Shown in pieces: positions 28,703-36,875 of a stretch of DNA of 64,000 nucleotides (position 1 is the stretch's first letter; each line of letters opens with the position of its first letter). The notes below the pieces were generated by a model. That model worked only from the letters and a program-made list of their open reading frames with translations, was not told the DNA's origin and did no database searches. The stretch is from Cyanobium sp. Cruz-8D1. Its GTDB lineage: Bacteria > Cyanobacteriota > Cyanobacteriia > PCC-6307 > Cyanobiaceae. The DNA is taken from NCBI RefSeq assembly GCF_024345975.1, contig NZ_JAGQCD010000010.1, positions 58,703 through 122,702 of the forward strand, written 5' to 3'. Both the position numbers and the translations under genes were made by a program.

Positions 28703-29464
28703 TCAGGCGATCGGCAGCTGCAAGGGATCCTGGAGCCGCTGCTCCCCGATGGCCTGCAGGGCCTCGGCCAGATCCACCCGGCCGTCGTACAGAGCCCGTC
28801 CCACGATCACCCCCGTCACACCGTGGGGTTCCAGGCTCAGCAGGCTGAGCAGATCGGTGAGACAGCCCACGCCCCCTGAAGCGATCACCGGCAGGGAGGA
28901 GGCCTGGGCCATGGCCCGCAGGGCCGCCAGGTTGGGGCCCTCGAGGGTGCCGTCGGTGGCGATGTCGGTGCTGATGATCGCCGCCACGCCCGTGCCCTCA
29001 AGGCTGGCGGCCAGCACGGTGGCTTCCATCGTGCTCTGCTCGATCCAGCCGCGGGTGGCCACCATGCCCTCCTTGGCATCGATTCCCACCACGATCCGGC
29101 CGGGATGGCGGCCGGCCAGGCGGCGCACCAGCTCCGGATCCTCCACGGCGACCGTGCCGAGGATCACCCGGTCCAGACCCCAGCCCAGAAGCTGCTCGAC
29201 CCGTTCCGCCGAGCGCACGCCTCCCCCCAGCTGCACCGGAATCGAGAGGGCCGCGGCGATGGCCTGCACGGCGCCGTCGTTCCCGGCGGTTCCGCTCCTG
29301 GCCCCATCGAGATCCACCAGGTGCAGCCGCGTGGCCCCCTGGCGCTGCCACTCCAGGGCCTGGGCCACGGGGTCGTCGTTGAAGCGGGTGACACGGTCGT
29401 AGTCGCCCTGATGCAAACGCACGCAATGCCCGTCGAGCAGATCAATGGCAGGAATGACTTGCAT
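28703..29464 (-). CDS. hisA: Phosphoribosylformimino-5-aminoimidazole carboxamide ribotide isomerase
   Basis: 253-aa TIM barrel of histidine biosynthesis. It starts [20 protein letters not shown] with the catalytic Asp. [50 protein letters not shown] (second catalytic Asp) and VIASGGVG follow in order. Length is normal. A 39-bp gap separates it from the divergent small gene at 29504. Confidence 0.96.
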   Translation of the reverse strand: MQVIPAIDLLDGHCVRLHQGDYDRVTRFNDDPVAQALEWQRQGATRLHLVDLDGARSGTAGNDGAVQAIAAALSIPVQLGGGVRSAERVEQLLGWGLDRVILGTVAVEDPELVRRLAGRHPGRIVVGIDAKEGMVATRGWIEQSTMEATVLAASLEGTGVAAIISTDIATDGTLEGPNLAALRAMAQASSLPVIASGGVGCLTDLLSLLSLEPHGVTGVIVGRALYDGRVDLAEALQAIGEQRLQDPLQLPIA

Positions 29465-29503
29465 GACCAGGGGACAGGGCCGCTCGTGGATCCATCCTGT
29501 GCC

Positions 29504-29758
29504 ATGACGCTGCCCAAGCGCCCTGACCCGATGACGCTCTCCGCTCCCGCGCTCGCAGCTGATGACTGGCGCCGCCTCAGGGATGCGCTCCGCTACCAGG
29601 GCAGAGATCTGCATCACCGCTCCTATGCGGTGACATCCCGGCGACGGGAGCTGCTCTGGGAGGAAATGGACCGCTGCCTGGCGCTGGCCGATCGCATCGA
29701 GGCCCACCTGGAGCAGCTCAGCACGACCGGAGCCGATCCGCAGCCGGAAACGACGTAA
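29504..29758 (+). CDS. Small conserved cyanobacterial protein
   Basis: 84 aa, charged and helical: [20 protein letters not shown], then [20 protein letters not shown] and IEAHLEQL. No signal peptide, no Cys pairs. ATG 29504 or 29530 may be the start. It is divergent from hisA with a very short shared promoter region. Function is not recognised. Confidence 0.55.
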   Translation: MTLPKRPDPMTLSAPALAADDWRRLRDALRYQGRDLHHRSYAVTSRRRELLWEEMDRCLALADRIEAHLEQLSTTGADPQPETT

Positions 29759-29809
29759 CTTGCCCCCATCCGCGGGCGACCTCACTCGCCAGGCCCCCAT
29801 CCCTCCCCG

Positions 29810-30559
29810 ATGTCGCCGCTGCGGCTGCTCGCTGTCCTGCTGCTGATCGCCTGCTGCCGGCCGGCCCGGGCCCAGCCCCTGGCGCCCCCTCCGCTGGCGC
29901 CACCGGCGCCGCCGCCGCGCTCCCTGCTGGGTCCCGACGGTCCCGATCCCCGCGACCGGCCGCCCCCTCTGGCGCCCCCCAGTTCGGTGATTGCACCGAT
30001 CAACCGTCCCGATGCCCGTCTGGAGGCGGCGCTGCGGGCTCGCTTGTTTGCCGGCCCGGTGGCAGCCAGCCCGGCGGCGTCCGGCGATCCCGATCAGACC
30101 GAGTGGGAGCAGGCCCGAGCCACGGCCCAGCGCCCCGCCTGCGCCGATGTGGGGCCCCTGCGCTACCTGCACAACCGCATCGATCTCGACGGCGACGGCC
30201 GGCTGGAGACCGTGGCGGTGGTGGTGGGCTCCTTCGCCTGTGCCAGCGGCGGCTGCAGCCTGCTGGTGTTCCGTGACGTCGACGGCGCGCTGGAACTGGT
30301 GGCGGAGAGCGGCCTGTTCCAGTCGCCCCTGAAGGTGATCAGCAACCGCCACCGCGGCTGGCTGGATCTCACCCTGCCCGCCAGCCTGCACGGCGCCCCC
30401 GACGGGGTGATGGAGCTGCGCTTCGATGGCCGCACCTACCAGCCCGTGCCGCTGCCAGGGACAGAAGGCCCCGCCTCCGGGCCACCGGGAACGGTGGTGC
30501 TGGAACTGCTGCCCCTGCCCTTCGAGCGACTGGGCCACCCCCTCCCCTGCGGACCCTGA
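29810..30559 (+). CDS. Exported proline-rich protein of unknown function
   Basis: 249 aa. Signal peptide [15 protein letters not shown] with cleavage near ARA, followed by a Pro/Ala-rich tether (residues ~22-65). The folded part includes [21 protein letters not shown], which has a DxDGDG calcium-loop look, and [16 protein letters not shown] with two cysteines that could form a disulfide. The C-terminal tail is again Pro-rich. Conserved in picocyanobacteria as far as I can judge; no functional assignment. Confidence 0.6.
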   Translation: MSPLRLLAVLLLIACCRPARAQPLAPPPLAPPAPPPRSLLGPDGPDPRDRPPPLAPPSSVIAPINRPDARLEAALRARLFAGPVAASPAASGDPDQTEWEQARATAQRPACADVGPLRYLHNRIDLDGDGRLETVAVVVGSFACASGGCSLLVFRDVDGALELVAESGLFQSPLKVISNRHRGWLDLTLPASLHGAPDGVMELRFDGRTYQPVPLPGTEGPASGPPGTVVLELLPLPFERLGHPLPCGP

Positions 30560-30603
30560 TCCCGGCCGGCCGCTTGAATGGCGCTCACCGATGCGGCTTG
30601 GCG

Positions 30604-31521
30604 ATGAGGATCCTGGTGATGGGCGGTACCCGCTTCGTGGGTCGCCCCCTGGTCGGCCGCCTGCTGGCCGCCGGCCACCAGCTCAGCCTGTTCACCCGCG
30701 GGCGCCAGCCCGTACCGGAAGGGATTGAACACCTGCAGGGCGACCGCAGCAGCGCCGAGGGCCTGGAGGTTCTGCAGGATCGCCCCTTCGATGTGATCAT
30801 CGACAGCTCCGGCCGCGCCCTGGAGGACACCCGCCAGGTGATCGCGCGCACCGGCCCCCCTGCCCACCGGCTGGTGTACGTGAGCTCGGCCGGTGTGTAC
30901 GCCGACAGCGAGCTCTGGCCCCTCGACGAGGAATCGCCCACCGATCCCCAGAGCCGCCACGCCGGCAAGCTGGACACGGAAGCCTGGCTGCGCCTGGAGG
31001 GCATCCCCTTCACCAGCTTCCGGCCCACCTACATCGTGGGGCCGGGCAACTACAACCCGGTGGAGAGCTGGTTCTTCGATCGGATCGTGCACGGCCGGCC
31101 GGTGCCCCTCCCCGGTGACGGCAGCACCATCACCCAGCTGGGCCATGTGGCCGACCTGGCCGCCGCCATGGCCCGCTGCATTGAGGTGGAGGCCGCCACC
31201 AATCGGATCTACAACTGCACCGGCTCCCAGGGCATCAGCTTTCGGGGCTTGGTGGCCGCCGCCGCCCGGGCCTGCGGCACCGATCCGCAGAGGGTGGAGA
31301 TCCGCAGCTTCGATCCCGCCGGCCTCGACAAGAAGGCCCGCAAGGCGTTCCCGCTGCGCCTGGCCCATTTCCTCACCGACACGCACCGGGTGCGGCGGGA
31401 GCTGGCCTGGGAGCCGGCCTTCGACCTGGAGGCCACCCTCGCCGACAGCTACACCAACGACTACGCCCTGCGCCCCGCCGCCAGCCCCGATTTCAGCGCT
31501 GATGCGGCGTTTCTGGGGTGA
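30604..31521 (+). CDS. NAD-dependent epimerase/dehydratase, CSP41-like
   Basis: 305 aa short-chain dehydrogenase fold. Start [18 protein letters not shown] supplies the NAD-binding Gxxxxx[35 protein letters not shown] and [15 protein letters not shown] follow the pattern of chloroplast stem-loop-binding proteins CSP41a/b, which bind RNA and ribosomes. Its 3' end overlaps the C-terminal coding end of the convergent phosphatidyltransferase gene by 29 nt. Confidence 0.85.
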   Translation: MRILVMGGTRFVGRPLVGRLLAAGHQLSLFTRGRQPVPEGIEHLQGDRSSAEGLEVLQDRPFDVIIDSSGRALEDTRQVIARTGPPAHRLVYVSSAGVYADSELWPLDEESPTDPQSRHAGKLDTEAWLRLEGIPFTSFRPTYIVGPGNYNPVESWFFDRIVHGRPVPLPGDGSTITQLGHVADLAAAMARCIEVEAATNRIYNCTGSQGISFRGLVAAAARACGTDPQRVEIRSFDPAGLDKKARKAFPLRLAHFLTDTHRVRRELAWEPAFDLEATLADSYTNDYALRPAASPDFSADAAFLG

Positions 31522-32011
31522 AGGTCTGACGGGCCCGCAGGTACCCCAGGGCCGAGCTGAGCGCCAGCAGCAGCGACGGCCAGAACAGCCACCAGCCGGC
31601 GTTATGCAGCAGGCGCACCAGTGGAGCGCCCTGGCCCAGGCCCCAGGCGGGCGGCCAGAGCAGAAGCAGCAGGGAGAGGAACTGCAGGATCGTCTTGGCC
31701 TTGCCCCCCAGCGAGGCGGGGCCGCCGCTGCCCTGGCCGGCCCTCCAGCCGGAGATCAGCAGCTCCCGGGCCAGCAGCAGCCACACCGCCCACAGGGGCA
31801 GGCCGCCCGTGTGCGCCAGCCACAGCAGCGGGGCGCTGATCAGGATCTTGTCGGTGAGCGGATCAAGCCGGGCCCCCCACACCGACCCACCGCCGGCCCG
31901 ACGGGCCAGGGCGCCATCGGCCCAGTCGCTGAGGCCGCCCAGCAGCAGCAGCACCCAGGCCAGGGCGGGCCGGCCGCCGGCCAGGGCCAGCAGCAGGGGC
32001 AACCCCAGCAC
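31493..32011 (-). CDS. pgsA: CDP-alcohol phosphatidyltransferase (PgsA-like)
   Basis: 172 aa from GTG 32011. The CDP-OH-P motif is complete in SDWADGALARRAG...GARLDPLTDK (DGxxAR...GxxxDxxxD). Four to five hydrophobic helices. Such enzymes make phosphatidylglycerophosphate, essential for thylakoids. The conserved N-terminal stretch (LRRLADLLTLARA) lies in frame upstream of the GTG, between ~32050 and 32012. No ATG, GTG or TTG exists there before the stop at 32081-32083, so the real start may be a CTG or unusual codon. Confidence 0.82.
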   Translation of the reverse strand: MLGLPLLLALAGGRPALAWVLLLLGGLSDWADGALARRAGGGSVWGARLDPLTDKILISAPLLWLAHTGGLPLWAVWLLLARELLISGWRAGQGSGGPASLGGKAKTILQFLSLLLLLWPPAWGLGQGAPLVRLLHNAGWWLFWPSLLLALSSALGYLRARQTFTPETPHQR

Positions 32012-32097
32012 GGCCCGGGCAAGCGTCAGCAGGTCGGCGAGGCGTCGCAGGGGAGGGTCCCGTTCACCAGCAGAATGCCATCACCGAGGAGATCCGC

Positions 32098-32565
32098 ATG
32101 GTCGTCGAGCGCAGCGTGGCCGAAGTGATGACCAGCCCCGTGCTGAGTGTCGCCACCACCACGCCCCTGCAGGAGGCCGTGCAGCTGATGAGCGACCACC
32201 ACATCAGCGGCCTGCCGGTGCTCGATGAGCTCGGAGCGCTGGTGGGGGAACTCAGCGAGCAGGACCTGATGGTGCGCGAGAGCGGCTTCGATGCCGGGCC
32301 CTACGTGATGCTGCTCGATGCCGTGATCTACCTGCGCAACCCGCTCGACTGGGACAAGCAGGTGCACCAGGTGCTGGGCAGCACCGTGGGCGACGTGATG
32401 GGCTCCAAGCCGCACAGCTGCCCCGCCAGCACCTCCCTGCCCCAGGCCGCCCGCCAGCTGCACGACCGCGGCACCCAGCGGCTGTTCGTGGTCGATGAGC
32501 AGGAGGGCCTGGTGGGGGTGCTCACCCGCGGCGACGTGGTGCGGGCGCTGGCCGCCGAAAGCTGA
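32098..32565 (+). CDS. CBS-pair domain protein
   Basis: 155 aa. Two CBS motifs: VAEVMTSPVLSVATTTPLQEA and ISGLPVLDELGALVGELSE, then VGDVMGSKPHSCPASTSLPQAA and RLFVVDEQEGLVGVLTRGD. A ~25-residue insertion lies between them (GFDAGPYVMLLDAVIYLRNP). Such stand-alone CBS pairs bind adenine nucleotides and act as energy sensors. The last 44 nt overlap the convergent PdeM gene. Confidence 0.88.
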   Translation: MVVERSVAEVMTSPVLSVATTTPLQEAVQLMSDHHISGLPVLDELGALVGELSEQDLMVRESGFDAGPYVMLLDAVIYLRNPLDWDKQVHQVLGSTVGDVMGSKPHSCPASTSLPQAARQLHDRGTQRLFVVDEQEGLVGVLTRGDVVRALAAES

Positions 32566-33226
32566 GGCCACTCCGTCGGGGGGTGGGGCCCCAGGGCACC
32601 ACCGTGCCCTCGGCCACCAGCCAGAGCACCTCGCCCTCCGGGCAGGGGTGGCCGCCGGTGAGCTGGCCGAAGGCCGGCAGCACCAGCTGCTCGGCCGTTG
32701 GGTCGTAGGCGAAGCAGGGAAGACGCAGTCGGTCGGATCCGCCACCGATCAGAGCGACCGGGTGGCGATGGCCGCAGAGATTCAGGTGGCCGGCCCGGGG
32801 CTCGGGGGCATGGCTCAGCCACAGGGGTCCCAGGGCCAGCGACGGCTCCTGCTCCAGACCCTCGAGCCAGCAACCCCGCTCGTGGTTGCCACCGATCAGC
32901 CGCAGGGGGCAGCCCAGCAGCTCAGGCAGGGCCCGCAGCTTCTGGCGCAGGTCGGCCGTCAGGCCCAGCCGGCTGTGGATCAGATCCCCCAGCACCAGCA
33001 CCTGGGCGGGCCCGTGGGTGTGGGCCAGCGCCAGCAGGGCGTTGAAAGTGGCCCCGTCGCCATCGCTGGGGAGCGGGATGCCCTGGCTCTGGAAGCTCTC
33101 CGCCTTGCCCAGGTGCAGATCCGCCACCAGCAGGACCCCTAGCTGCGGATCCCACACGGCCCGTTCAGCCAGCAGCTGCAGCCGGTGACCCCGCCAGAGA
33201 AACTCGGCCGAACCTGACGCGTTCAT
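32522..33226 (-). CDS. pdeM: Metallophosphoesterase of the PdeM (ligase-associated) family
   Basis: 234 aa. Calcineurin-type motifs: LLVADLHLGKAESFQSQG (very typical of PdeM), VLGDLIHSRLG, LIGGNHERG, LSHAP and LCGHRHP. In other bacteria it travels with an ATP-dependent DNA ligase and an Lhr-type helicase in DNA repair; neither is adjacent here. Start ATG 33226 is chosen over an upstream opening. Convergent overlap of 44 nt with the CBS gene means the Arg-rich C-terminus is encoded opposite the CBS end. Confidence 0.82.
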   Translation of the reverse strand: MNASGSAEFLWRGHRLQLLAERAVWDPQLGVLLVADLHLGKAESFQSQGIPLPSDGDGATFNALLALAHTHGPAQVLVLGDLIHSRLGLTADLRQKLRALPELLGCPLRLIGGNHERGCWLEGLEQEPSLALGPLWLSHAPEPRAGHLNLCGHRHPVALIGGGSDRLRLPCFAYDPTAEQLVLPAFGQLTGGHPCPEGEVLWLVAEGTVVPWGPTPRRSGLSFRRPAPAPRRRG

Positions 33227-33315
33227 GGTGAATCCGTCAACGTGCCGATGGGACCGGGCAAGGAGAGAGCCCCCCCATCGTCTCCGACGACAATCAACAC
33301 AGCGCGTGGTCTCCG

Positions 33316-35436
33316 ATGACGTCAAGCCAGCCGGAGGCCAGCACCGACCCGAGGGCCTGCCTGCTGCGGCTGGCCCCCTACCTGCTGGGCCGCACCCGCC
33401 GCGGGGTGGTCGGCAGCAGCCGCTATGCCCAGAAGCTGCGGGACGCCATCCGCGCCGCCTCCGCCGATGCCAGCGGGCGGGCCGTGCTGATCAGCGGCGA
33501 GCCTGGCCTCGAGAAGGACAACCTGGTCGCCCTGATCCACTTCGGCTCAAAGGCGCGCAAGCAATTGCTGGTGCGCCTCAACTGCGCCCTGCTCCGCCCC
33601 GATGGTGCCGAACTGTTCGCGGCCCCCGCCGGCGGCGTCGCCCTGATCGACTGCATCGGCGCTGGCGGGCTGCTGCTGGATCAGGTCGACCGTGCCGCCC
33701 CGGCCCTGCGGCCCGCCCTGCTGGAGCTGGCCCGCAGCGGCCGCTGGCGCTCCCCGGATGGGGACCACGCCGAGCATGTCTTCGCCGGCCGCGTGTTCCT
33801 CACCGCCGAGACGAGCGCACCTGATTTCGATGCCCTCGGCTGCCAGATCCGCGTGCCGCCTTTGCGGGTGCGGCGCCAGGACCTGGGTGAATGGCTCCGC
33901 TACGGCGTACGCCAGAAGGCCCTCAGCCTCGGCTGGAGCCAACCGCCGGCCGTGGGGGAGGGGCTGGTGAAGCGCCTTCAGACCTACGACTTCCCGGGCA
34001 ACGTGCGGGAGCTGCTGGAGCTGATCGAACGGGCCCTGCGCCAGTGCAGCGGCGACCACCCGGAAGAGCTGCCCGAGGACGTGTTCTGGACCCTGCGGCG
34101 GCCCCAGCGGGCCCGCTTCGATCTCTGGCGCTGGAAACCCTGGTTGCGCAACGCCATGCGCTCACCCCTGCTCTGGAACGCCGTGCTGTTCGGGGTGGTG
34201 AGCTGGGTGTTCGTCCTGGTGAACCTGTGGCTCTGGTGGGGGCCCCAGGACCGCGGCCACAACCTCTTCTGGGCCTGGTGGTGGCCCCTGATCCTGCTGG
34301 GCTATCCCGTGGTGGGCCGCCTTTGGTGCTCCTTCTGCCCGTTCATGGTCTGGGGTGAGATCAGCCAGCGGCTGGCCAAGCGGTTGGGCTGGCAGCCGGC
34401 CCGCTGGCCGCGGGGCGACACCGACCGCTGGGCGGCGCCCCTGCTGGCGGCCGGCTTCGCGGCGATCCTGCTGTGGGAGGAACTGGGCGACTTGCGCAAC
34501 AGCGCCCGGCAGAGCAGCGCCCTGCTGCTGCTGATCACCGCCGGGGCCGTGGTCGGCTCGCTGCGCTTCGAGAAGCGTTTCTGGTGCCGTTACCTCTGTC
34601 CGGTGGGGGGCATGAACGGCCTGTTCGCCAAGCTGGCGATCAGCGAGCTGCGGGCGGAGGCGGGCACCTGCAGCGGCAGTTGCAGCAGCTACGCCTGCTT
34701 CAAGGGGGGCCCGGCGGAAGGGGAAGGACTGGCTACCGCCGGCTGCCCCCTGGCCACCCATCCGGCCCACCTCACGGACAACCGCAACTGTGTGTTGTGC
34801 CTCACCTGTGCCCAGGCCTGCCCGCACCGCTCGGTGCAGCTGCGCCTGCGCCCCCCCGCCGCCGATCTGCAGCGGGACATGGCGCCACCGGCCGGGGAGG
34901 CCGGGCTGATCCTGGTGCTGGCGGGCGGTGTCTGCCTGCGGCACTTGCAGCGGTTGCTGGGCTGGCTGCCCCTGGCGCCGGATCTGCTGGAGCAGGGTCC
35001 GCTGCTGGCTCGTCTGGCCTTCGCCGCCCTGGCACTGACCCTGCCGGCGGGGCTGTGGCTGCTGCTGCGGCCCCTGCTAGGGCGGCTGCGCCCGGCCAGC
35101 TCCAGCTGGCTGCTGCTCTACGCCCTGCTGCCGTTGCTGTGGGCCCTGCTGCTGGCCCAGCATCTGCCGATGGGAATGGCGGAAGGCGGCCAGTTGCTGC
35201 CGGTGAGCGCCGTAACCCTCTGGCCCGCCCTGGCCGCCCGGTTGCCCGCCTGGAGCGCCGATGGGCATGTGATCGCCTTCTGCCAGAGCCTGGCGGTGCT
35301 CCTGGGAGTGGGCGGCTCCTTGCTGCTGCTGCGCCGCCTGCTGCAGCTGGCCTTCTGGAGTGGCCCCTCCTTTGCCCTGTCAGGCCTGGTGATCGTCCTG
35401 GGCACGGGGGGGCGCTGGCTGGTGGCAGGGGGCTGA
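33316..35436 (+). CDS. Degenerate sigma-54-activator AAA+ domain fused to a NapH/NosR-type 4Fe-4S membrane protein
   Basis: 706 aa. Residues ~35-255 form a bacterial-enhancer-binding-type AAA+ domain. The Walker A position reads GEPGLEKDN (residues 61-69), Walker B LIDCIG has Cys for Glu, and the GAFTGA loop is missing altogether. PPLRVRRQDL and YDFPGNVRELLELIERAL are retained. From ~290 on it is a polytopic NapH/NosR-like module: WCSFCP (C338, C341), WCRYLCP (C424, C428), a Cys-rich loop (C452, C456, C461) and the ferredoxin motif C492-C502 (CVLCLTCAQACP). More membrane helices follow. Probably a membrane-bound electron-transfer protein with a regulatory or assembly ATPase-like head; cannot activate sigma-54. 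Confidence 0.85.
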   Translation: MTSSQPEASTDPRACLLRLAPYLLGRTRRGVVGSSRYAQKLRDAIRAASADASGRAVLISGEPGLEKDNLVALIHFGSKARKQLLVRLNCALLRPDGAELFAAPAGGVALIDCIGAGGLLLDQVDRAAPALRPALLELARSGRWRSPDGDHAEHVFAGRVFLTAETSAPDFDALGCQIRVPPLRVRRQDLGEWLRYGVRQKALSLGWSQPPAVGEGLVKRLQTYDFPGNVRELLELIERALRQCSGDHPEELPEDVFWTLRRPQRARFDLWRWKPWLRNAMRSPLLWNAVLFGVVSWVFVLVNLWLWWGPQDRGHNLFWAWWWPLILLGYPVVGRLWCSFCPFMVWGEISQRLAKRLGWQPARWPRGDTDRWAAPLLAAGFAAILLWEELGDLRNSARQSSALLLLITAGAVVGSLRFEKRFWCRYLCPVGGMNGLFAKLAISELRAEAGTCSGSCSSYACFKGGPAEGEGLATAGCPLATHPAHLTDNRNCVLCLTCAQACPHRSVQLRLRPPAADLQRDMAPPAGEAGLILVLAGGVCLRHLQRLLGWLPLAPDLLEQGPLLARLAFAALALTLPAGLWLLLRPLLGRLRPASSSWLLLYALLPLLWALLLAQHLPMGMAEGGQLLPVSAVTLWPALAARLPAWSADGHVIAFCQSLAVLLGVGGSLLLLRRLLQLAFWSGPSFALSGLVIVLGTGGRWLVAGG

Positions 35437-35463
35437 CGCCCGCAGAGCCGCGACGGTACCGCG

Positions 35464-35916
35464 CTAGGGATTCCGTTTGACAAGGGGGGCAAGGCCCATC
35501 TGGCTGCGGCGCACCGCGGCTCCCGGCGCTGGCCCCCGCCAGCAACCATCGGTGATGGCGGGCACATAACGCACCTGGTGCGGTCGGCCCAGGTACACCC
35601 AGGCGTGGCGGCCATCGGCCAGAGGCAACCGCCGACGGTCGTAGAGGCGCGGATAACCCTCGAGGCGATCGAGGCGGGCCAGGCCTCCGGCCTCCACGGC
35701 ATACACCTCACCCCGCACCGACCCCTCTCCAGGCACGGCCATCGGAAAGGGGCCCAGGTCGTGGAGCACCACATCCGGCAGAACCGCCTCCCCCAGGAAG
35801 CTCGCATCGCTGAGCCAGTGGTGGTTGCCGTGCCCGCGCTTGAGCGTGCCGTAGACAAAGACCAGGGCGGGATGGCTTTGCACGGCTAGGGCCAGGGCAG
35901 CGGGGCCAGTGGTCAT
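35464..35916 (-). CDS. Gamma-glutamylcyclotransferase (AIG2-like) family protein
   Basis: 150 aa from ATG 35916. Signature VFVYGTLKRGHGNHHWL at the N-terminus, then FLGEAVLPDVVLHDLGPFPM, GEVYAVEAGGLARLDRLEGYP with the family's Glu-Gly-Tyr and the catalytic Glu region, and WVYLGRP. GGCT-like proteins release 5-oxoproline from gamma-glutamyl compounds. Alternative start at 35934. Convergent with the AAA-NapH gene, 27 nt apart. Confidence 0.85.
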   Translation of the reverse strand: MTTGPAALALAVQSHPALVFVYGTLKRGHGNHHWLSDASFLGEAVLPDVVLHDLGPFPMAVPGEGSVRGEVYAVEAGGLARLDRLEGYPRLYDRRRLPLADGRHAWVYLGRPHQVRYVPAITDGCWRGPAPGAAVRRSQMGLAPLVKRNP

Positions 35917-35942
35917 AATGCGACGGAAATGCACCCGGTTCC

Positions 35943-36026
35943 ATGACGATCGCCCTACTTGCGGCGCTGCTGGGTTCGCTGGTGTTGATGGGCTGGATCG
36001 TCAAGCGGCTCGAAAAGGCCTCCTGA
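35943..36026 (+). CDS. 27-aa single-span membrane mini-protein
   Basis: MTIALLAALLGSLVLMGWIV forms one transmembrane helix, followed by a basic/acidic tail KRLEKAS. It resembles in size the small subunits of photosystems or cytochrome b6f, but matches none that I can name (not PsbM, PsbN, PsaM, PetG, PetN or Ycf12). It lies in the gap between two divergent/convergent genes and ends 1 nt before the PhzF stop on the other strand. No strong Shine-Dalgarno is visible. Confidence 0.45.
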   Translation: MTIALLAALLGSLVLMGWIVKRLEKAS

Positions 36027-36027
36027 T

Positions 36028-36861
36028 TCAGGCCTCCAGGGGGCGCACCTGGCCCGCCACCCGGATTGAGCCCCCCGGCTGCGCCGGAATCTCAGCGAGC
36101 AGCCGGGAGCGGCAACCCATGTCCTCCCCCTGCACCACAGCGATCCTGCCGCCGTGGGGCCAGCCGAGGCTCTGCAGGTAGCCGGCCAGCGCCGCGGTGG
36201 CCGAACCGGTGGCCGGATCCTCGTAGACGCCGCCGATGGCGAAGGCATTGCGGCTATGGAACGACTGGGGCCCTTCCGCCCAGACCAACAGGAGCGTCAG
36301 CAGCCCCGCCGCAGCCATCAGCCGGGCCCCGTCTTCCATCGAATAGCGCATGGCCGCCAGGTCCTCGCGGCGGCGCAGAGCCAGCAGCAGATGGTCGGCG
36401 CCGCCATGGACGATGGCCGGTGGCAGGGAGGGATCCAGGTCCCGGGGGCCGTAGCCGAACAGCTCCAGGCCGGCCGTGAGCAGGTCCGGCGCCACGGGGC
36501 GCTGCTGGGTGGGGGGCGACTGCAGGGCGGCACTCCAGCGCTGTCCCTGCCGCTGGCCCTCCACGCTGATCTCGGCCCCGTTGAGCACCAGGGGGAACAC
36601 CCCATCGCCGCAGTGTTCGGCCAAGGCAGCCCCGAGGGCGACGGTGGCGTGGCCGCAGAAGGGCACCTCGGCGGCCGGGGAAAAGTAGCGCACCCGCCAG
36701 CCGTTCCCCTGGGGAGCGGCGAACGCCGTTTCCGAATCGCCCACCTCGGCGGCGATCCGCTGCATCTGGGCGGCGTCAGGCAACTGCTCGCCGATGAAGA
36801 CGCCGGCGGGATTGCCGCCGTGATCGCCATCGCAGAAGGCCGCCAGGCGCCGCAGAGTCAT
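36028..36861 (-). CDS. PhzF family isomerase-like protein
   Basis: 277 aa. Family signature: F-C-D-GDHGGNPAGVFIGEQLPD, IAAEVGDSETAF (catalytic Glu), RYFSPAAEVPFCGHATVALG, and the second-half repeat AFAIGGVYEDPATGSATAALAGYL and VVQGEDMGCRSRL. PhzF proteins isomerise or epimerise small cyclic acids; the substrate here is unknown and there is no phenazine pathway nearby. 14 nt downstream of the NYN gene on the same strand. Confidence 0.92.
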   Translation of the reverse strand: MTLRRLAAFCDGDHGGNPAGVFIGEQLPDAAQMQRIAAEVGDSETAFAAPQGNGWRVRYFSPAAEVPFCGHATVALGAALAEHCGDGVFPLVLNGAEISVEGQRQGQRWSAALQSPPTQQRPVAPDLLTAGLELFGYGPRDLDPSLPPAIVHGGADHLLLALRRREDLAAMRYSMEDGARLMAAAGLLTLLLVWAEGPQSFHSRNAFAIGGVYEDPATGSATAALAGYLQSLGWPHGGRIAVVQGEDMGCRSRLLAEIPAQPGGSIRVAGQVRPLEA

Positions 36862-36875
36862 GGCCGGTTCAGGGT

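Noticed and set aside
33316..34100. Sigma-54-dependent transcription activator
   Set aside because: Walker motifs are altered, GAFTGA is absent and no DNA-binding domain is present; the chain continues into a membrane Fe-S module.
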